Positions 16,320 to 23,962 are shown, counted from the first letter of the stretch. The stretch is DNA of 24,080 nucleotides from CAZIUL01 sp964542475 (GCA_964542475.1 CAZIUL010000064.1:1-24080), one strand, 5' to 3'. The notes: a model not told the origin generated them from the sequence alone. Numbers and translations are program-made.

Positions 16320-16487
16320 GCAAAACCAGAGCGGTTCGGAGTACAAAGTCCAACATCCACCTGATTGAAAAATCGATGGCTGAAGTTTGTCCCCTGATCA
16401 GCCGAAAGAACAGACAACTTCATATTTCGAATCGGTTAAAGCATTTTCATTAGCAAAGTGCTTTGTCTTGTTTACTGGAGATAGAAA
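16320..16487. other. Short intergenic spacer
   Basis: No gene visible. AAAGCA and TGCTTT flank a short AT-rich stretch near 16438-16465 and could pair, and CAAAG-TG-CTTTG is a small palindrome, but no T-run follows. The ribosome site GGAG (16477-16480) serves the next gene. Confidence 0.4.
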
Positions 16488-16784
16488 GTGAAGACAGCAA
16501 CGATCTTGATTTTCCTGTTTTTTGTACTGTTGTTGGCCCCCGGGTGCCTGTATTCGAATATAAAAACCTCATATGACACAGATCTTGATAAAACACAGCT
16601 CGGAAGCAAAACAGGTGAAGCATCGATAACTTCGATCCTCTGGCTGGTCTCCTGGGGGGACGCCGGAGTTGCCGCTGCCGCTGAAAACGGCAACTTGTCT
16701 GTCGCTTACCACATGGATATGAAGATCCTCAGTGTGCTCTTCGGCCTTTATTCGAAGCAAACCACCGTTGTTTATGGCGATTAG
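16488..16784 (+). CDS. Small TRL-like lipoprotein (first of a tandem pair)
   Basis: 98 residues. A GTG start is chosen because GGAG lies seven bases upstream and it gives MKTATILIFLFFVLLL, a classic lipoprotein signal ending LAPGC (lipidated Cys at about residue 20). The mature part shows the TRL-like family pattern: TSYDTDLDKTQLGSKTGEAS, then ILWLVSWGDAGVAAAAENG, and a closing SKQTTVVYGD. Proteins of this family occur singly or in clusters in many Gram-negative bacteria and have no established biochemical role; the name derives from similarity to a protein encoded near tRNA-Leu genes in Helicobacter. It is followed after 30 bases by a second, divergent family member, which suggests duplication or a paired function. 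Confidence 0.8.
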   Translation: MKTATILIFLFFVLLLAPGCLYSNIKTSYDTDLDKTQLGSKTGEASITSILWLVSWGDAGVAAAAENGNLSVAYHMDMKILSVLFGLYSKQTTVVYGD

Positions 16785-16794
16785 CTTCTGCGTG

Positions 16795-16800
16795 TATAAT
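16795..16800 (+). promoter_or_regulatory. Possible -10 box (TATAAT) ahead of the second TRL gene
   Basis: An exact TATAAT lies 14 bases before the ATG of the second TRL-like gene. No good -35 hexamer is found at the usual distance, so this may be chance or an activator-dependent promoter giving a very short leader. Confidence 0.25.
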
Positions 16801-16814
16801 AGGGTCATTGAACA

Positions 16815-17159
16815 ATGAAAGATCTTTACGCTATCGTATTGGTTTTTGTGGTAGTACTCGCACTTACAGGCTGTGCATTCAGCATACCCGGCGGCCTCAT
16901 ATACACTCATACCATCACACCACTCACAACGAACTTCAACAACACACCGCGGGAAGTTGCCTGGGACGATGGGGAGATAAAACACTTACATGTATTTATC
17001 CCAAATATGGTAAATGTTGATGTGTTGTGGGACAGCAATGCAATCGGTGAAATTGCCAAGCAGAACGGTTTCGATAAGGTTTACTTTGCTGACCGGGAGG
17101 ATTTGAGCTTCCTCCTCGGGATCTGGACCCGACATATCGTCCACGTGTACGGCAGATAA
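16815..17159 (+). CDS. Small TRL-like lipoprotein (second of a tandem pair)
   Basis: 114 residues. The N-terminus MKDLYAIVLVFVVVLAL followed by TGC is a lipoprotein signal with the cysteine at about residue 20. The mature part matches the other branch of the TRL-like family: GLIYTHTITPLTTNFNNTP, IKHLHVFIPNMVNVDVLWDSNAIGEIAKQNGFDKVYFADRE, and a terminal WTRHIVHVYGR. It differs clearly from the preceding gene, so the pair is not a recent duplicate. Its stop is 16 bases from the end of the convergent cytochrome gene, and a hairpin spans that junction. Function unknown; location is predicted to be an envelope membrane. Confidence 0.8.
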   Translation: MKDLYAIVLVFVVVLALTGCAFSIPGGLIYTHTITPLTTNFNNTPREVAWDDGEIKHLHVFIPNMVNVDVLWDSNAIGEIAKQNGFDKVYFADREDLSFLLGIWTRHIVHVYGR

Positions 17160-17160
17160 C

Positions 17161-17179
17161 TTAAAGCCGCGTGCTTTAA
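17161..17179. terminator. Hairpin between convergent genes (possible bidirectional terminator)
   Basis: TTAAAGC (17161-17167) and GCTTTAA (17173-17179) form a perfect 7-bp stem around CGCGT. It begins one base after the TRL stop and contains the stop codon of the cytochrome gene. The stem is AT-rich and no long T-run follows, so termination strength is doubtful. Confidence 0.4.
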
Positions 17180-18944
17180 CCAGAGTTTTCCATGATAAGG
17201 CCCGCGATAACGGCTCCCAGGATGAGGAGGCCGAAAACAAGCAGGGCTGATCCGAACAGATNNNNNNNNNNNNNNNNNNNNNNNNNNNNNNNNNNNNNNN
17301 NNNNNNNNNNNNNNNNNNNNNNNNNNNNNNNNNNNNNNNNNNNNNNNNNNNNNNNNNNNNNATAACGGCTCCCAGGATGAGGAGGCCGAAAACAAGCAGG
17401 GCTGATCCGAACAGATAAAAGACCGCCTTTGTCAAAGGGGCGGTTTTTTCATTTCCCTCCAGCGGTCCATCCCCTTTGTTTGCCGGTTCGTGTGAGCGCT
17501 CATCCCTTTCCAGGGAGATGTGCGACGCAGGCAATGTCCCGTCGAACATGGCAAGGCTCATGGGAAGGTTCAGCGGCCTGAGGTGCACATTGAAAAAGTG
17601 GATCGCGAATACATAGCACACGGCAAGGATCGCCTCTTTCGAATGCACGAGCTTTGCCGCGTTGATCATCCACCCGGGCAAAAAACCGGTGAAGAACATG
17701 GGAAACCACAGGATCAGCCCGGATGAGCCCATGACGAGCACGCCGAAGAACACGGCGAAATAGTCGAACTTCTCCATGTATGAAAAACGCTTGAAGCGCG
17801 GCCGCGGACCCGCGAAGAGGAACCACTTGCACTGCTCTTTCAGATCGTTCAGATCGGCCGGCCCGAAAAGTAGCGAGCCCTCCCCTGAAACCCTGTCCGC
17901 GCGGGCGCGTTTTTTCCTCGCGAACCAACCGCGCAGCAGAAAGCCCCGGCAGCGCAGCAGAAAGACAAGGTGCAGCAAAGCGTAAATCAACGTGATTGCG
18001 GCGCACCACCTGTGGATCAGGCGGCAGGAGCCGATCCCTCCCATGAGCTCCACTGTCTTTTTCGCGATCCCGTGCCCGGAAAAGCTCATGGGCAGCCCGG
18101 TGACGCAGAGCCCGAAGAAGCTGACGATTATCAGAAGATGCACGATCCTGTGAAACCGGCTGAACCGGAGCACAGCGCTTTTGCCTGTGCCTGCGTCATC
18201 GCTTCCGCGCCGCATGCGCGCGCGCAGCGCAAGGTCCGGTATCGAGCGGAAGAAAAAAAGCAGGGAGTGCAGCCCGAAGAAACCGATCACAACAGCGAAC
18301 AAAAGGCTCGTGAACCGGTCCAGGTACCTGAGGATCAAGGGCTCATCTTCGCTTTCGGGGTCCTGGTGCGCCCTGAACCCGGCCAGGTTCGGGCCCGCTT
18401 TCTCGTGGCATTTTGCGCATGTGCTTGAAATGTTGTCCGGGTGTATGTGCGAGGCCGGGTCATCAGCTTTAAGCGTGGCGTGGCGCACATGGCAGGATGA
18501 GCAAACCGCTGTGTCCGTGTGCCCGAGGCGTCTGAACACGCCGTGATAGCTCTTTTCATACGAAGCGGCCCGCTTTTCGTGGCAGGAGGCGCAGGTCGCT
18601 TTCCAGTCCACCTGTCCGGGTGCGGGTGCATGACCTCCCACGGGCACTCCCGTGTGGCACTCCACGCACTGGAGCTTGGCGTGCGCGGACCCGAGGTAGC
18701 GTGCCGGGTCAACATACAGCTTCGCCCTGAACTTCTGCTCGTCGCTTTTCAGCGGTTTTACGAAATCGCCGGGGTCTATCTTCAAAAGCGTCCTGCGCGC
18801 GTAGTCCGACATAGCCGTGATATGCGGGCTGCCGTGACAGATCAGGCAGTGCCTGATGTGTGTCTCGTCAGGCTTTGCTGCTTCATCCTGCGGCATGGGA
18901 TGTCCGGAAAGAAGCACGGCAAAGATGAATAGCTTGAGAAACAT
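17176..18944 (-). CDS. Pentahaem cytochrome c fused to membrane cytochrome b (interrupted by a false assembly gap)
   Basis: After a signal/anchor (residues 1-14), five CxxCH haem c sites are visible: CLICH (33-37), CVECH (93-97), CASCH (118-122), CSSCH (148-152) and CAKCH (176-180). A membrane segment (about 211-232) leads to a four-helix cytochrome b561/FdhI-type domain with helix histidines in FHRIVHLLII, RLIHRW, YALLHL, LVHSKE and IHFFNVHL, likely b-haem ligands. The fusion should pass electrons between the quinone pool and periplasmic partners. The 3' part contains a 100-N gap whose flanks are identical over 55 bases; merging them gives one frame ending ...LGAVIAGLIMENSG then TAA at 17176-17178, about 537 residues. 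The frame reading through the Ns to 16986 is an artefact. ATG start; ribosome site weak. The electron partner is not encoded nearby. Confidence 0.88.
17207..17416. repeat. 55-bp perfect duplication flanking the N gap (assembly artefact)
   Basis: The 55 bases at 17207-17261 are identical to those at 17362-17416, directly either side of the Ns. This is what results when two contigs with overlapping ends are scaffolded with a fixed-size gap instead of being merged. The single real copy encodes the last membrane helix of the cytochrome gene. Confidence 0.93.
17262..17361. other. Assembly gap of exactly 100 N
   Basis: One hundred consecutive Ns, a conventional placeholder length. No real sequence appears to be missing, since removing the Ns and one 55-base flank copy restores the gene in frame. 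Confidence 0.97.
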
Positions 18945-19001
18945 CCGGCTTTTTTATCAGCCTGCGGCGCGCATGTCAACAGTTCCAGGAGCCCTGGCTT
19001 C

Positions 19002-19029
19002 TTGACAGCAGCGGGTTCGTTGTTATCAA
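19002..19029 (+). promoter_or_regulatory. Candidate promoter of the MBL-fold hydrolase gene
   Basis: TTGACA (perfect -35, 19002-19007) is followed after 16 bases by TATCAA (19024-19029, four of six matches). It lies in the divergent spacer, 56 bases before the ATG. On the opposite strand another TTGACA (complement of 18974-18979) points to the cytochrome gene but lacks a good -10 box. Confidence 0.4.
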
Positions 19030-19085
19030 TTGGGTAGCTGTGGTGTTTTGTGGCTCGGATGTTCCAGGTTTAAGGGCGTGAAAAC

Positions 19086-19952
19086 ATGATGAGAGTTGGA
19101 AGGTTCGATATTACCTCGAAGGTTACAGGGTGGTGTCGCCTGGATGGAGGGGCCATGTTCGGAGTGGTTCCCAAGGTGTTGTGGGAAAAGACAGAGGATG
19201 TTGACAGCTCCAACCGGATCCTCCTGGCCATGCGCACGCTTGTGGCAATTGATCGTGATACAAGCCGCGTCGTGCTTGTGGACACGGGCGCCGGCAACAA
19301 ATGGCTCGATGGCGAGGCCGCGCGTTATGCGATTGACAACGATCCGGACGCCTTGTCCGGATGCCTCGACAGCATGGGAATGACCGATGCCGATGTCACG
19401 GACGTTGTGATCACGCACGCGCACTTTGACCATTGCGGAGGGTTGACCGAATGGGCGGGCGATCCGGGCGGCTCGACCAGGGTGCGTTTCGAGCGCGCAA
19501 GGCACTGGGTACATGAGATGCACTGGCGGCACGCGCTTTCCCCGACCGAAAGAGACCGCGCTTCCTTTCTCGAACGCGACCTGGAAGCGCTCGATCGATC
19601 GGGCGTGCTGGAGTTCGTGCGCGGGAACGAGCCGCCCCCTCCCATGGATGGTGTGCGGTGGATGGTCTCGAACGGGCACACGCCGGGCCTGCTGCTTCCC
19701 GTTTTCGAGGACGATGTACACCCCATGCTTTTTACCGGGGACCTGATGCCAACATCGAGCCACCTGCGCCCCGCGTGGATCATGGCGTACGATCTTGATC
19801 CGCTCTCATCGCTCAACGACAAGAAAAAGGTGCTCAAACTGTGCGCGGACGAGGGGCTTGTGCTGGCTTTCCCGCACGACCGCGTGATGGGAGGCGCGGC
19901 GATCGATGTTTCCGGGAAAAAGGTGGGGGTGAAGGATGTCCTCGAGCTTTAA
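19086..19952 (+). CDS. Metallo-beta-lactamase-fold hydrolase
   Basis: A 288-residue soluble protein with the dinuclear zinc site of the MBL superfamily: VLVDTGAG (64-70), T-H111-A-H113-F-D115-H116-CGG, H198 in NGHTPG, D219 in LFTGDLMP and H264 in FPHD. This arrangement, with an extra loop between the second and third motifs, resembles AHL-lactonase/glyoxalase-like or organophosphate-hydrolase-type members; the substrate cannot be read from sequence. Two adjacent ATGs (19086 and 19089) are possible starts; AAGGG about nine bases upstream supports the first. No signal peptide, so cytoplasmic. Its last 17 bases overlap the longest possible reading of the next gene, which suggests an operon. Confidence 0.88.
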   Translation: MMRVGRFDITSKVTGWCRLDGGAMFGVVPKVLWEKTEDVDSSNRILLAMRTLVAIDRDTSRVVLVDTGAGNKWLDGEAARYAIDNDPDALSGCLDSMGMTDADVTDVVITHAHFDHCGGLTEWAGDPGGSTRVRFERARHWVHEMHWRHALSPTERDRASFLERDLEALDRSGVLEFVRGNEPPPPMDGVRWMVSNGHTPGLLLPVFEDDVHPMLFTGDLMPTSSHLRPAWIMAYDLDPLSSLNDKKKVLKLCADEGLVLAFPHDRVMGGAAIDVSGKKVGVKDVLEL

Positions 19953-21798
19953 CGGAGAAGAGAACCACGGATGGACACGGATGAACATGGATGATATACA
20001 TTCGGCGCCTGGAGGGACGGCTTCCACGCCGTCCTTTCCCTTTCTCGCGGGAGCGCTGCTCATCGTATTGGCGGTCTTTTTGTGCTACCTGCCCGCGCTC
20101 GACAGCGGATTCGTGCACGACGATCCTCTCCTGATCCTGGACGACCCGCTGGTCGTCGATCCGGATGCGGGTTTCTTCGATCCTTTTTTCCGGGCCTACT
20201 TCGGAGTTGGAGGCGGGGGCCTCGGGTTCTACAGGCCGTTGATGACGCTGATGTTCAGGGCCGAGTACATGCTGTACAACGGCTCCGCACGCGGTTTTCA
20301 TTTCGATAACCTGCTGATTCACTGCTCGGTCTGCGTGCTGATCTTCCTGCTGCTGCTTCGCCTGGGTGTTCTGCAGGCGGCAGCCTTTGCAGCGGCTCTT
20401 GTGCTTGGGGTCCACCCGGCAGCATGCGAGTCGGTGGCCTGGATCTCCGGCCGCACCGATCCCCTGGCGTTCATGTTCATGGTGCTTTCCCTTCTTTTCC
20501 TGTACGCATGGTCTCGGGCACGGGACGGGCTGGGCAGGGGTTTCAGCAGCACCGGATTTTTCATGCTCTCGCTCCTTTTCTGCCTTGTCGCCCTTCTTGT
20601 GAAGGAGATCGCGTACATCCTTCCTGTCACGGCGTTCGTGGCGGTTTTTTGCCGGACCCGGCCCGGCAGCGGGCAGGGCGGACCAGAACCGGGCGGACTC
20701 GGCCGCGCCGCCCTGGCAGGGTGTGCCTTTGCGATGCTCGTTGTGCTGGTGTGTTTTGCGGGAAGTTTCATGGCAAAAGGAGATGATGTTGGGTTCTACT
20801 TCGGCCAAGGTTCCGTGTGGGAGAGAGGGCTCACCTTTCTTTCGGTGGTTCCCGCTTACATGGGCAAGATTTTTTTCCCCGGTCAGATGAGCATTGCACG
20901 GCCTGTTTCCCTTGTTACTTCCGTTTTCGAGCCGCGTGTCATCGCCGGGGCGTTGATACTCATCACAGCGGGGGCTTGCGTGTTTTACGGGATCAGGCGC
21001 GGAAACCGTGCCGTTGCCTTGGGGGCCGCGCTCTTCGTGACCGCGCTTTTGAGCGTTTCCAACATCCATCCCATTCCCTGCGGTTTCGATGAAATGGACT
21101 TTCCTTTTTTCGAGAGGTATCTTTACGTTCCAATGGCCGGCCTGTTGATCGCGCTCGCGGGTCTTGTGCCCCGAAGGGGCGGGGCAGCTTTCAAGGCGCT
21201 GTTGATCGCGCTCGTTTTGTGCGTGTGCCCGATCCTGGGAAGGGCCGCCTGGAAAAGGTCCCTTGACTGGAAGGACAACGTCTCGCTTTTCAGCTCCGGC
21301 GTGAACAGCTTTCCGGAATCGCATTCTCTGTGGTTCAACCTCGGCCAGGCATACCTTACCGAGAGAAGGGATCCCGCAAAAGCGCTCGATGCGTTCGAAG
21401 GAGCGGCACGGCTGAACCCCGGGCTGGCGATGGCGCGCATTTGCAAAGGCGTGGCCCTTTCGGACCTTGGGCAATACGAGGATGCTGTGGATGTTCTGGA
21501 GCGTGTGGTCAAGAATGAGCCAGGGAACGGCCACGCACACGAGGTCCTGGGTTTCGTTCACGCCCAGGCGGGCCGCTGGCTTGATGCGCTCGATCGGTAT
21601 GCCCGCGCAGCAATTCTTTTGAACGGCGACGCCTCCACTGTTGCGAGCAGGGACGAGGCGGAAAAGCTGCTGAGGCTGGAGATCGAGGAGCTCATGGGCC
21701 AGGGTCGAGAAGCCGAGGCAACAACTCTCAGCAAGAAGATGCAAACGGTCCTGGGAAAGTTCCAAGTTCCGGGGGAGGAACCACTGATTGAAGAATGA
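19936..21798 (+). CDS. TMTC-like GT-C membrane glycosyltransferase with C-terminal TPRs
   Basis: Up to 620 residues. About ten or more membrane segments fill residues 35-440. Hallmarks of the TMTC/PMT-like GT-C group are present: FVHDD (D62-D63, the lumenal/periplasmic acid pair), YRPLMTLMF (99-107), DNLLIHC, GVHPAACESVAWISGRTDPLA (about 158-178), KEIAYILP and ERYLYVPMAGLL. Residues about 460-560 form TPRs (WFNLGQAYLTERRDPAKALDAFEGAARLNP and two further units). Such proteins transfer sugars from lipid carriers to proteins or envelope polymers; donor and acceptor are unknown. ATG 19936 overlaps the preceding gene and has a G-rich stretch before it; ATG 19981 or 19987 are also in frame. With the first start, residues 8-20 are translated from a dispersed repeat, so a later start is quite possible. 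Confidence 0.83.
   Translation: MSSSFNGEENHGWTRMNMDDIHSAPGGTASTPSFPFLAGALLIVLAVFLCYLPALDSGFVHDDPLLILDDPLVVDPDAGFFDPFFRAYFGVGGGGLGFYRPLMTLMFRAEYMLYNGSARGFHFDNLLIHCSVCVLIFLLLLRLGVLQAAAFAAALVLGVHPAACESVAWISGRTDPLAFMFMVLSLLFLYAWSRARDGLGRGFSSTGFFMLSLLFCLVALLVKEIAYILPVTAFVAVFCRTRPGSGQGGPEPGGLGRAALAGCAFAMLVVLVCFAGSFMAKGDDVGFYFGQGSVWERGLTFLSVVPAYMGKIFFPGQMSIARPVSLVTSVFEPRVIAGALILITAGACVFYGIRRGNRAVALGAALFVTALLSVSNIHPIPCGFDEMDFPFFERYLYVPMAGLLIALAGLVPRRGGAAFKALLIALVLCVCPILGRAAWKRSLDWKDNVSLFSSGVNSFPESHSLWFNLGQAYLTERRDPAKALDAFEGAARLNPGLAMARICKGVALSDLGQYEDAVDVLERVVKNEPGNGHAHEVLGFVHAQAGRWLDALDRYARAAILLNGDASTVASRDEAEKLLRLEIEELMGQGREAEATTLSKKMQTVLGKFQVPGEEPLIEE
19957..19998 (+). repeat. Dispersed CCACGGATGGACACGGAT repeat, forward copy
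   Basis: The stretch has a 10-base period (GGATGGACAC, GGATGAACAT, GGATGATATA). Its first 26 bases (19957-19982) match, inverted and with one mismatch, those at 21925-21950. This unit is familiar as a widely dispersed intergenic repeat in uncultured bacterial phyla. It lies over the start region of the GT-C gene. Confidence 0.85.
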
Positions 21799-21985
21799 GA
21801 CCACACCCGAATAATGTGGGGGCGAAAAATTTTTCACCCTTCCGGTAAATGCAATTCAACCTGCTGCTTACAGGTCCGGCAAAGGGAATCAGGATCGGAA
21901 AAAATGAATCGCTCAAAAAAAACTATCCGTGTCCATCCGTGGATCTCTTCTTCTTTCTTCCTCTTCTTCTGCGGGCTCTGCGCCC
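21799..21985. other. Intergenic region between convergent GT-C and folE genes
   Basis: No gene seen. It holds the inverted copy of the CCACGGATGGACACGGAT repeat and a CTTCTTC-rich stretch running into GCGGGCTCTGCGCCCTC, again typical of dispersed intergenic repeats, which reaches the 3' end of folE. No clear terminator for either gene. Confidence 0.55.
21925..21950 (-). repeat. Dispersed CCACGGATGGACACGGAT repeat, inverted copy
   Basis: On the minus strand this reads GAAGAGATCCACGGATGGAC and on to ACGGAT, matching the copy at 19957-19982 at 25 of 26 positions. The two copies point toward each other and enclose the GT-C gene. Confidence 0.88.
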
Positions 21986-22549
21986 TCAATGCTTCATCCC
22001 CTGCCTGCCTGACTGTGTAAGGTTCATGAATTCGGAGCGCGTGGCAGGATCAGACCTGAACACCCCGAGCATGGAGCTTGTCATGGCAACGGAGTTCTGC
22101 TTCTCAACCCCGCGCATCACCATGCACATGTGGAGCCCTTCCACCACCACCGCAACTCCCAACGGTTTCAGCCCTTCCATCAGGCATTCGGCGATCTGGG
22201 AGGTGAGGCGCTCCTGTACCTGCAGGCGGCGCGCGAATATGTCCACTATGCGCGGGATCTTGGATAGCCCGATGATCTTGTTATCAGGGATGTACGCCAC
22301 GTGGCAGCGTCCGAAAAACGGAAGCATGTGGTGCTCGCACAGGCTGTAGTAGTCGATGTCCCGGCAGATGACCATCTCGTCGCATTTTTCGTGGAAGATC
22401 CCTTTTTTCAGCACCTGCATGGGATCAGCCGAGTATCCCGAGAGCAGGTGGCGGTACGATTCCGCCACTCTTTGCGGGGTCTTTTTCAGGCCTTCGCGCG
22501 AGGGGTCCTCTCCTATCTTGAGGAGAATGTCGTGGATCAGTTTTTCCAT
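21986..22549 (-). CDS. folE: GTP cyclohydrolase I
   Basis: FolE converts GTP to 7,8-dihydroneopterin triphosphate, the first step of tetrahydrofolate (and, in some bacteria, queuosine) synthesis. The 187-residue length is typical. Zinc ligands are seen as C and H in SLCEHHMLPFFG and C in GLHMCMVMRGVEK; other signatures are EGLKKTPQRVAE, IIGLSKIPRIVDIFARRLQVQERLT and VVVEGLHMC. The ATG start gives a complete N-terminus. On the minus strand it follows tRNA-Leu by about 100 bases, and a strong GC hairpin sits between them. It converges on the GT-C gene. It is the Zn-dependent type IA enzyme. Confidence 0.97.
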   Translation of the reverse strand: MEKLIHDILLKIGEDPSREGLKKTPQRVAESYRHLLSGYSADPMQVLKKGIFHEKCDEMVICRDIDYYSLCEHHMLPFFGRCHVAYIPDNKIIGLSKIPRIVDIFARRLQVQERLTSQIAECLMEGLKPLGVAVVVEGLHMCMVMRGVEKQNSVAMTSSMLGVFRSDPATRSEFMNLTQSGRQGMKH

Positions 22550-22602
22550 GGCTGATGCAACCTTTTCCTTCGGCTTCAGCGGGCTAATCGCGTAAAAGGT
22601 GC

Positions 22603-22631
22603 GGGGGCGGCACGCTGCCGCGGCCGCCCCC
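22603..22631 (-). terminator. GC-rich hairpin between tRNA-Leu and folE
   Basis: GGGGGCGGC (22603-22611) and GCCGCCCCC (22623-22631) form a perfect 9-bp stem with an 11-base loop. On the minus strand CTTTT follows six bases later, so it could terminate the tRNA transcript. The arm resembles the GGGCGGCAC/GCCGCC palindromes at the left end of the window, so it may instead be a member of that repeat family. Confidence 0.5.
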
Positions 22632-22650
22632 TCTCCATATTTTCTGTATG

Positions 22651-22738
22651 TGGTGCCGAAGGGGGGACTCGAACCCCCACCCCCGTAATCGAGGACTAGA
22701 CCCTGAATCTAGCGCGTCTGCCATTCCGCCACTTCGGC
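22651..22738 (-). tRNA. trnL: tRNA-Leu (anticodon CAG), CCA encoded
   Basis: Acceptor arms GCCGAAG (22732-22738, minus strand) and CTTCGGC pair fully, followed by A and an encoded CCA (22651-22653). The anticodon arm is CTAGA-TTCAGGG-TCTAG, giving anticodon CAG (bases 22703-22705), which reads CUG. The T arm GGGGG-TTCGAGT-CCCCC and a long variable arm mark it as a class II leucine tRNA. Length is 88 bases with CCA. Confidence 0.97.
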
Positions 22739-22860
22739 TTTGATCGGCAAGTCCTTTTGCCCCGGATCGCTAAGTACCGCTTGAAACCGAGCCCGGCTTG
22801 CACCTGCCGCTGAAAAGGGAAAATATACACGCAGATGCACCCAAGGCAACAAAAAACGTT
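22739..22860. other. Spacer between the cytochrome c'-like gene and tRNA-Leu
   Basis: No gene. GATC-GGCAA (22742-22750) can pair with TTGCC-CCG-GATC around GTCCTT, just upstream of the tRNA on the minus strand; it could end the cytochrome transcript or be unrelated. A T-run also follows the cytochrome stop directly on the minus strand. Confidence 0.35.
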
Positions 22861-23310
22861 TTAATTTCCGTTCCGGTCGAAGCGAAAGTCGCTGTGACAC
22901 GCCATGCAGGCACCCATCGCATCGCTGAAAAGCGCTTGGATGCGCTCGATTTCGCCTGAGCCGAGCGCTGAGACGATGAGGCGGGCGCGAGCTGTGAGTT
23001 CGTTCGATCGGCCGGTGAACGCCGGCCCTGCATCGAGCTCATCCAACCCGCGTGCCGCATCCAGTAGAGCTGATGCGCGCGGCGCGAACTCCGCGGTACG
23101 GTCGAGCAGGATCGCTCTTTTCAGGTCCCTGCTCGATGTGCGTAGCTCAAGCATGATGGGGCAAAGCTCATGTGGTATGGGTTCTGCCGGGCTCGAAGGT
23201 GTGCTTGTGCACGCAAAGCCGGCCGCTAGCAGCACGAGCACGAGGGCAATACCCGGAACAGCCGGAACAGAACAGCACAAATAACCGGATTTCAATGGAT
23301 TCCAGGGCAT
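22861..23310 (-). CDS. Cytochrome c'-like lipoprotein (single haem c, C-terminal CMACH)
   Basis: About 149 residues from the ATG at 23310; GAGG lies 12 bases upstream. The frame stays open to 23652, but the extra part overlaps smpB on the other strand and has no signal sequence, so it is excluded. The N-terminus has a hydrophobic stretch (IALVLVLLAAGFA) ending at a cysteine, a likely lipoprotein signal. The mature part is predicted to be helical, and the only haem motif, CMACHSDFR, lies nearly at the C-terminus, as in cytochrome c'/c556 four-helix bundles (CxxCHxxFR). Family members bind haem and often NO or CO, or carry electrons. The function here is unknown. It is divergent from smpB, with tRNA-Leu and folE downstream on the same strand. 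Confidence 0.78.
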   Translation of the reverse strand: MPWNPLKSGYLCCSVPAVPGIALVLVLLAAGFACTSTPSSPAEPIPHELCPIMLELRTSSRDLKRAILLDRTAEFAPRASALLDAARGLDELDAGPAFTGRSNELTARARLIVSALGSGEIERIQALFSDAMGACMACHSDFRFDRNGN

Positions 23311-23418
23311 TGTTTGTTTTATCCTCGACAGTGTAGGCTCGCGGGCATCCGGCGGTTTGTTTGACCGCCTGGCTGGGCTGCCTGGGTTCATGTACGAAAG
23401 AGCACACGGAACATAATT

Positions 23419-23886
23419 ATGAGCCAAAATGTAAAAGGCATCAAGATAATCGCCAAAAACAGGAAGGCGTATCACGATTATTTCATCCTCCAGAAGCACG
23501 AGGCCGGTCTCGTGTTGACCGGGACCGAGGTCAAATCGCTTCGCGACGGCAAGGTTGCGCTTTCCGATGCTTTCTGCGTGATACAGGGAGGGGAGCTGTT
23601 TCTCAAAAACATGGACATACCCGAGTACACTCACGGGAACATAATGAACCACGATCCCAAGCGGAAGCGGAAGCTATTGCTGAAGAAGGCGGAGATTACG
23701 CGGATCGCGGTCAAGATCAACGAGAAGGGCCTGACAATCATTCCGCTGGCCATCTACTTCAAGGGCGGCTGGGCCAAGATCGAGCTCGCGGTTGCAAAGG
23801 GAAAGCGTCGGTACGACAAGCGCGAGTCCATGAAGAAGAAGGACGACCGCAGGGATATGGACCGCGCAGTGGGCAAGAGGCGGTAG
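23419..23886 (+). CDS. smpB: SsrA (tmRNA)-binding protein SmpB
   Basis: SmpB binds tmRNA and delivers it to stalled ribosomes for trans-translation. The 155-residue protein is typical: IIAKNRKAYHDYFI, EAGLVLTGTEVKSLRDGKVALSDAF, EYTHGNIMNHDPKRKRKLLL, LTIIPLAIYFKGGWAKIELAVAKGK, and the basic C-terminal tail DKRESMKKKDDRRDMDRA, which enters the mRNA channel. The ATG is preceded by a weak CGGA about eight bases upstream. The tmRNA gene is not in the 194 bases that follow. The start region is divergent from the cytochrome c'-like gene, with 108 bases between. Confidence 0.97.
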   Translation: MSQNVKGIKIIAKNRKAYHDYFILQKHEAGLVLTGTEVKSLRDGKVALSDAFCVIQGGELFLKNMDIPEYTHGNIMNHDPKRKRKLLLKKAEITRIAVKINEKGLTIIPLAIYFKGGWAKIELAVAKGKRRYDKRESMKKKDDRRDMDRAVGKRR

Positions 23887-23962
23887 CCGGGCTGTATATC
23901 CCTTGAGAACAACCAACTCCTTTCATTATCCCACCTTGCCCGCATATTTCATCCTCTTCTGC

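Noticed and set aside
16986..17260. C-terminal extension of the cytochrome frame through the Ns to 16986
   Set aside because: It reads through the placeholder gap in the wrong frame and overlaps the second TRL gene. Merging the 55-bp flanks gives a natural stop at 17176-17178.
19834..21837. 667-residue open frame on the minus strand
   Set aside because: Antisense to the MBL and GT-C genes; the translation is rich in His, Arg, Pro and Glu with no domain pattern, typical of a shadow frame in GC-rich DNA.
23311..23652. Long N-terminal extension of the cytochrome c'-like frame
   Set aside because: It lies antisense to smpB, lacks a signal peptide and would bury the hydrophobic signal inside the protein.
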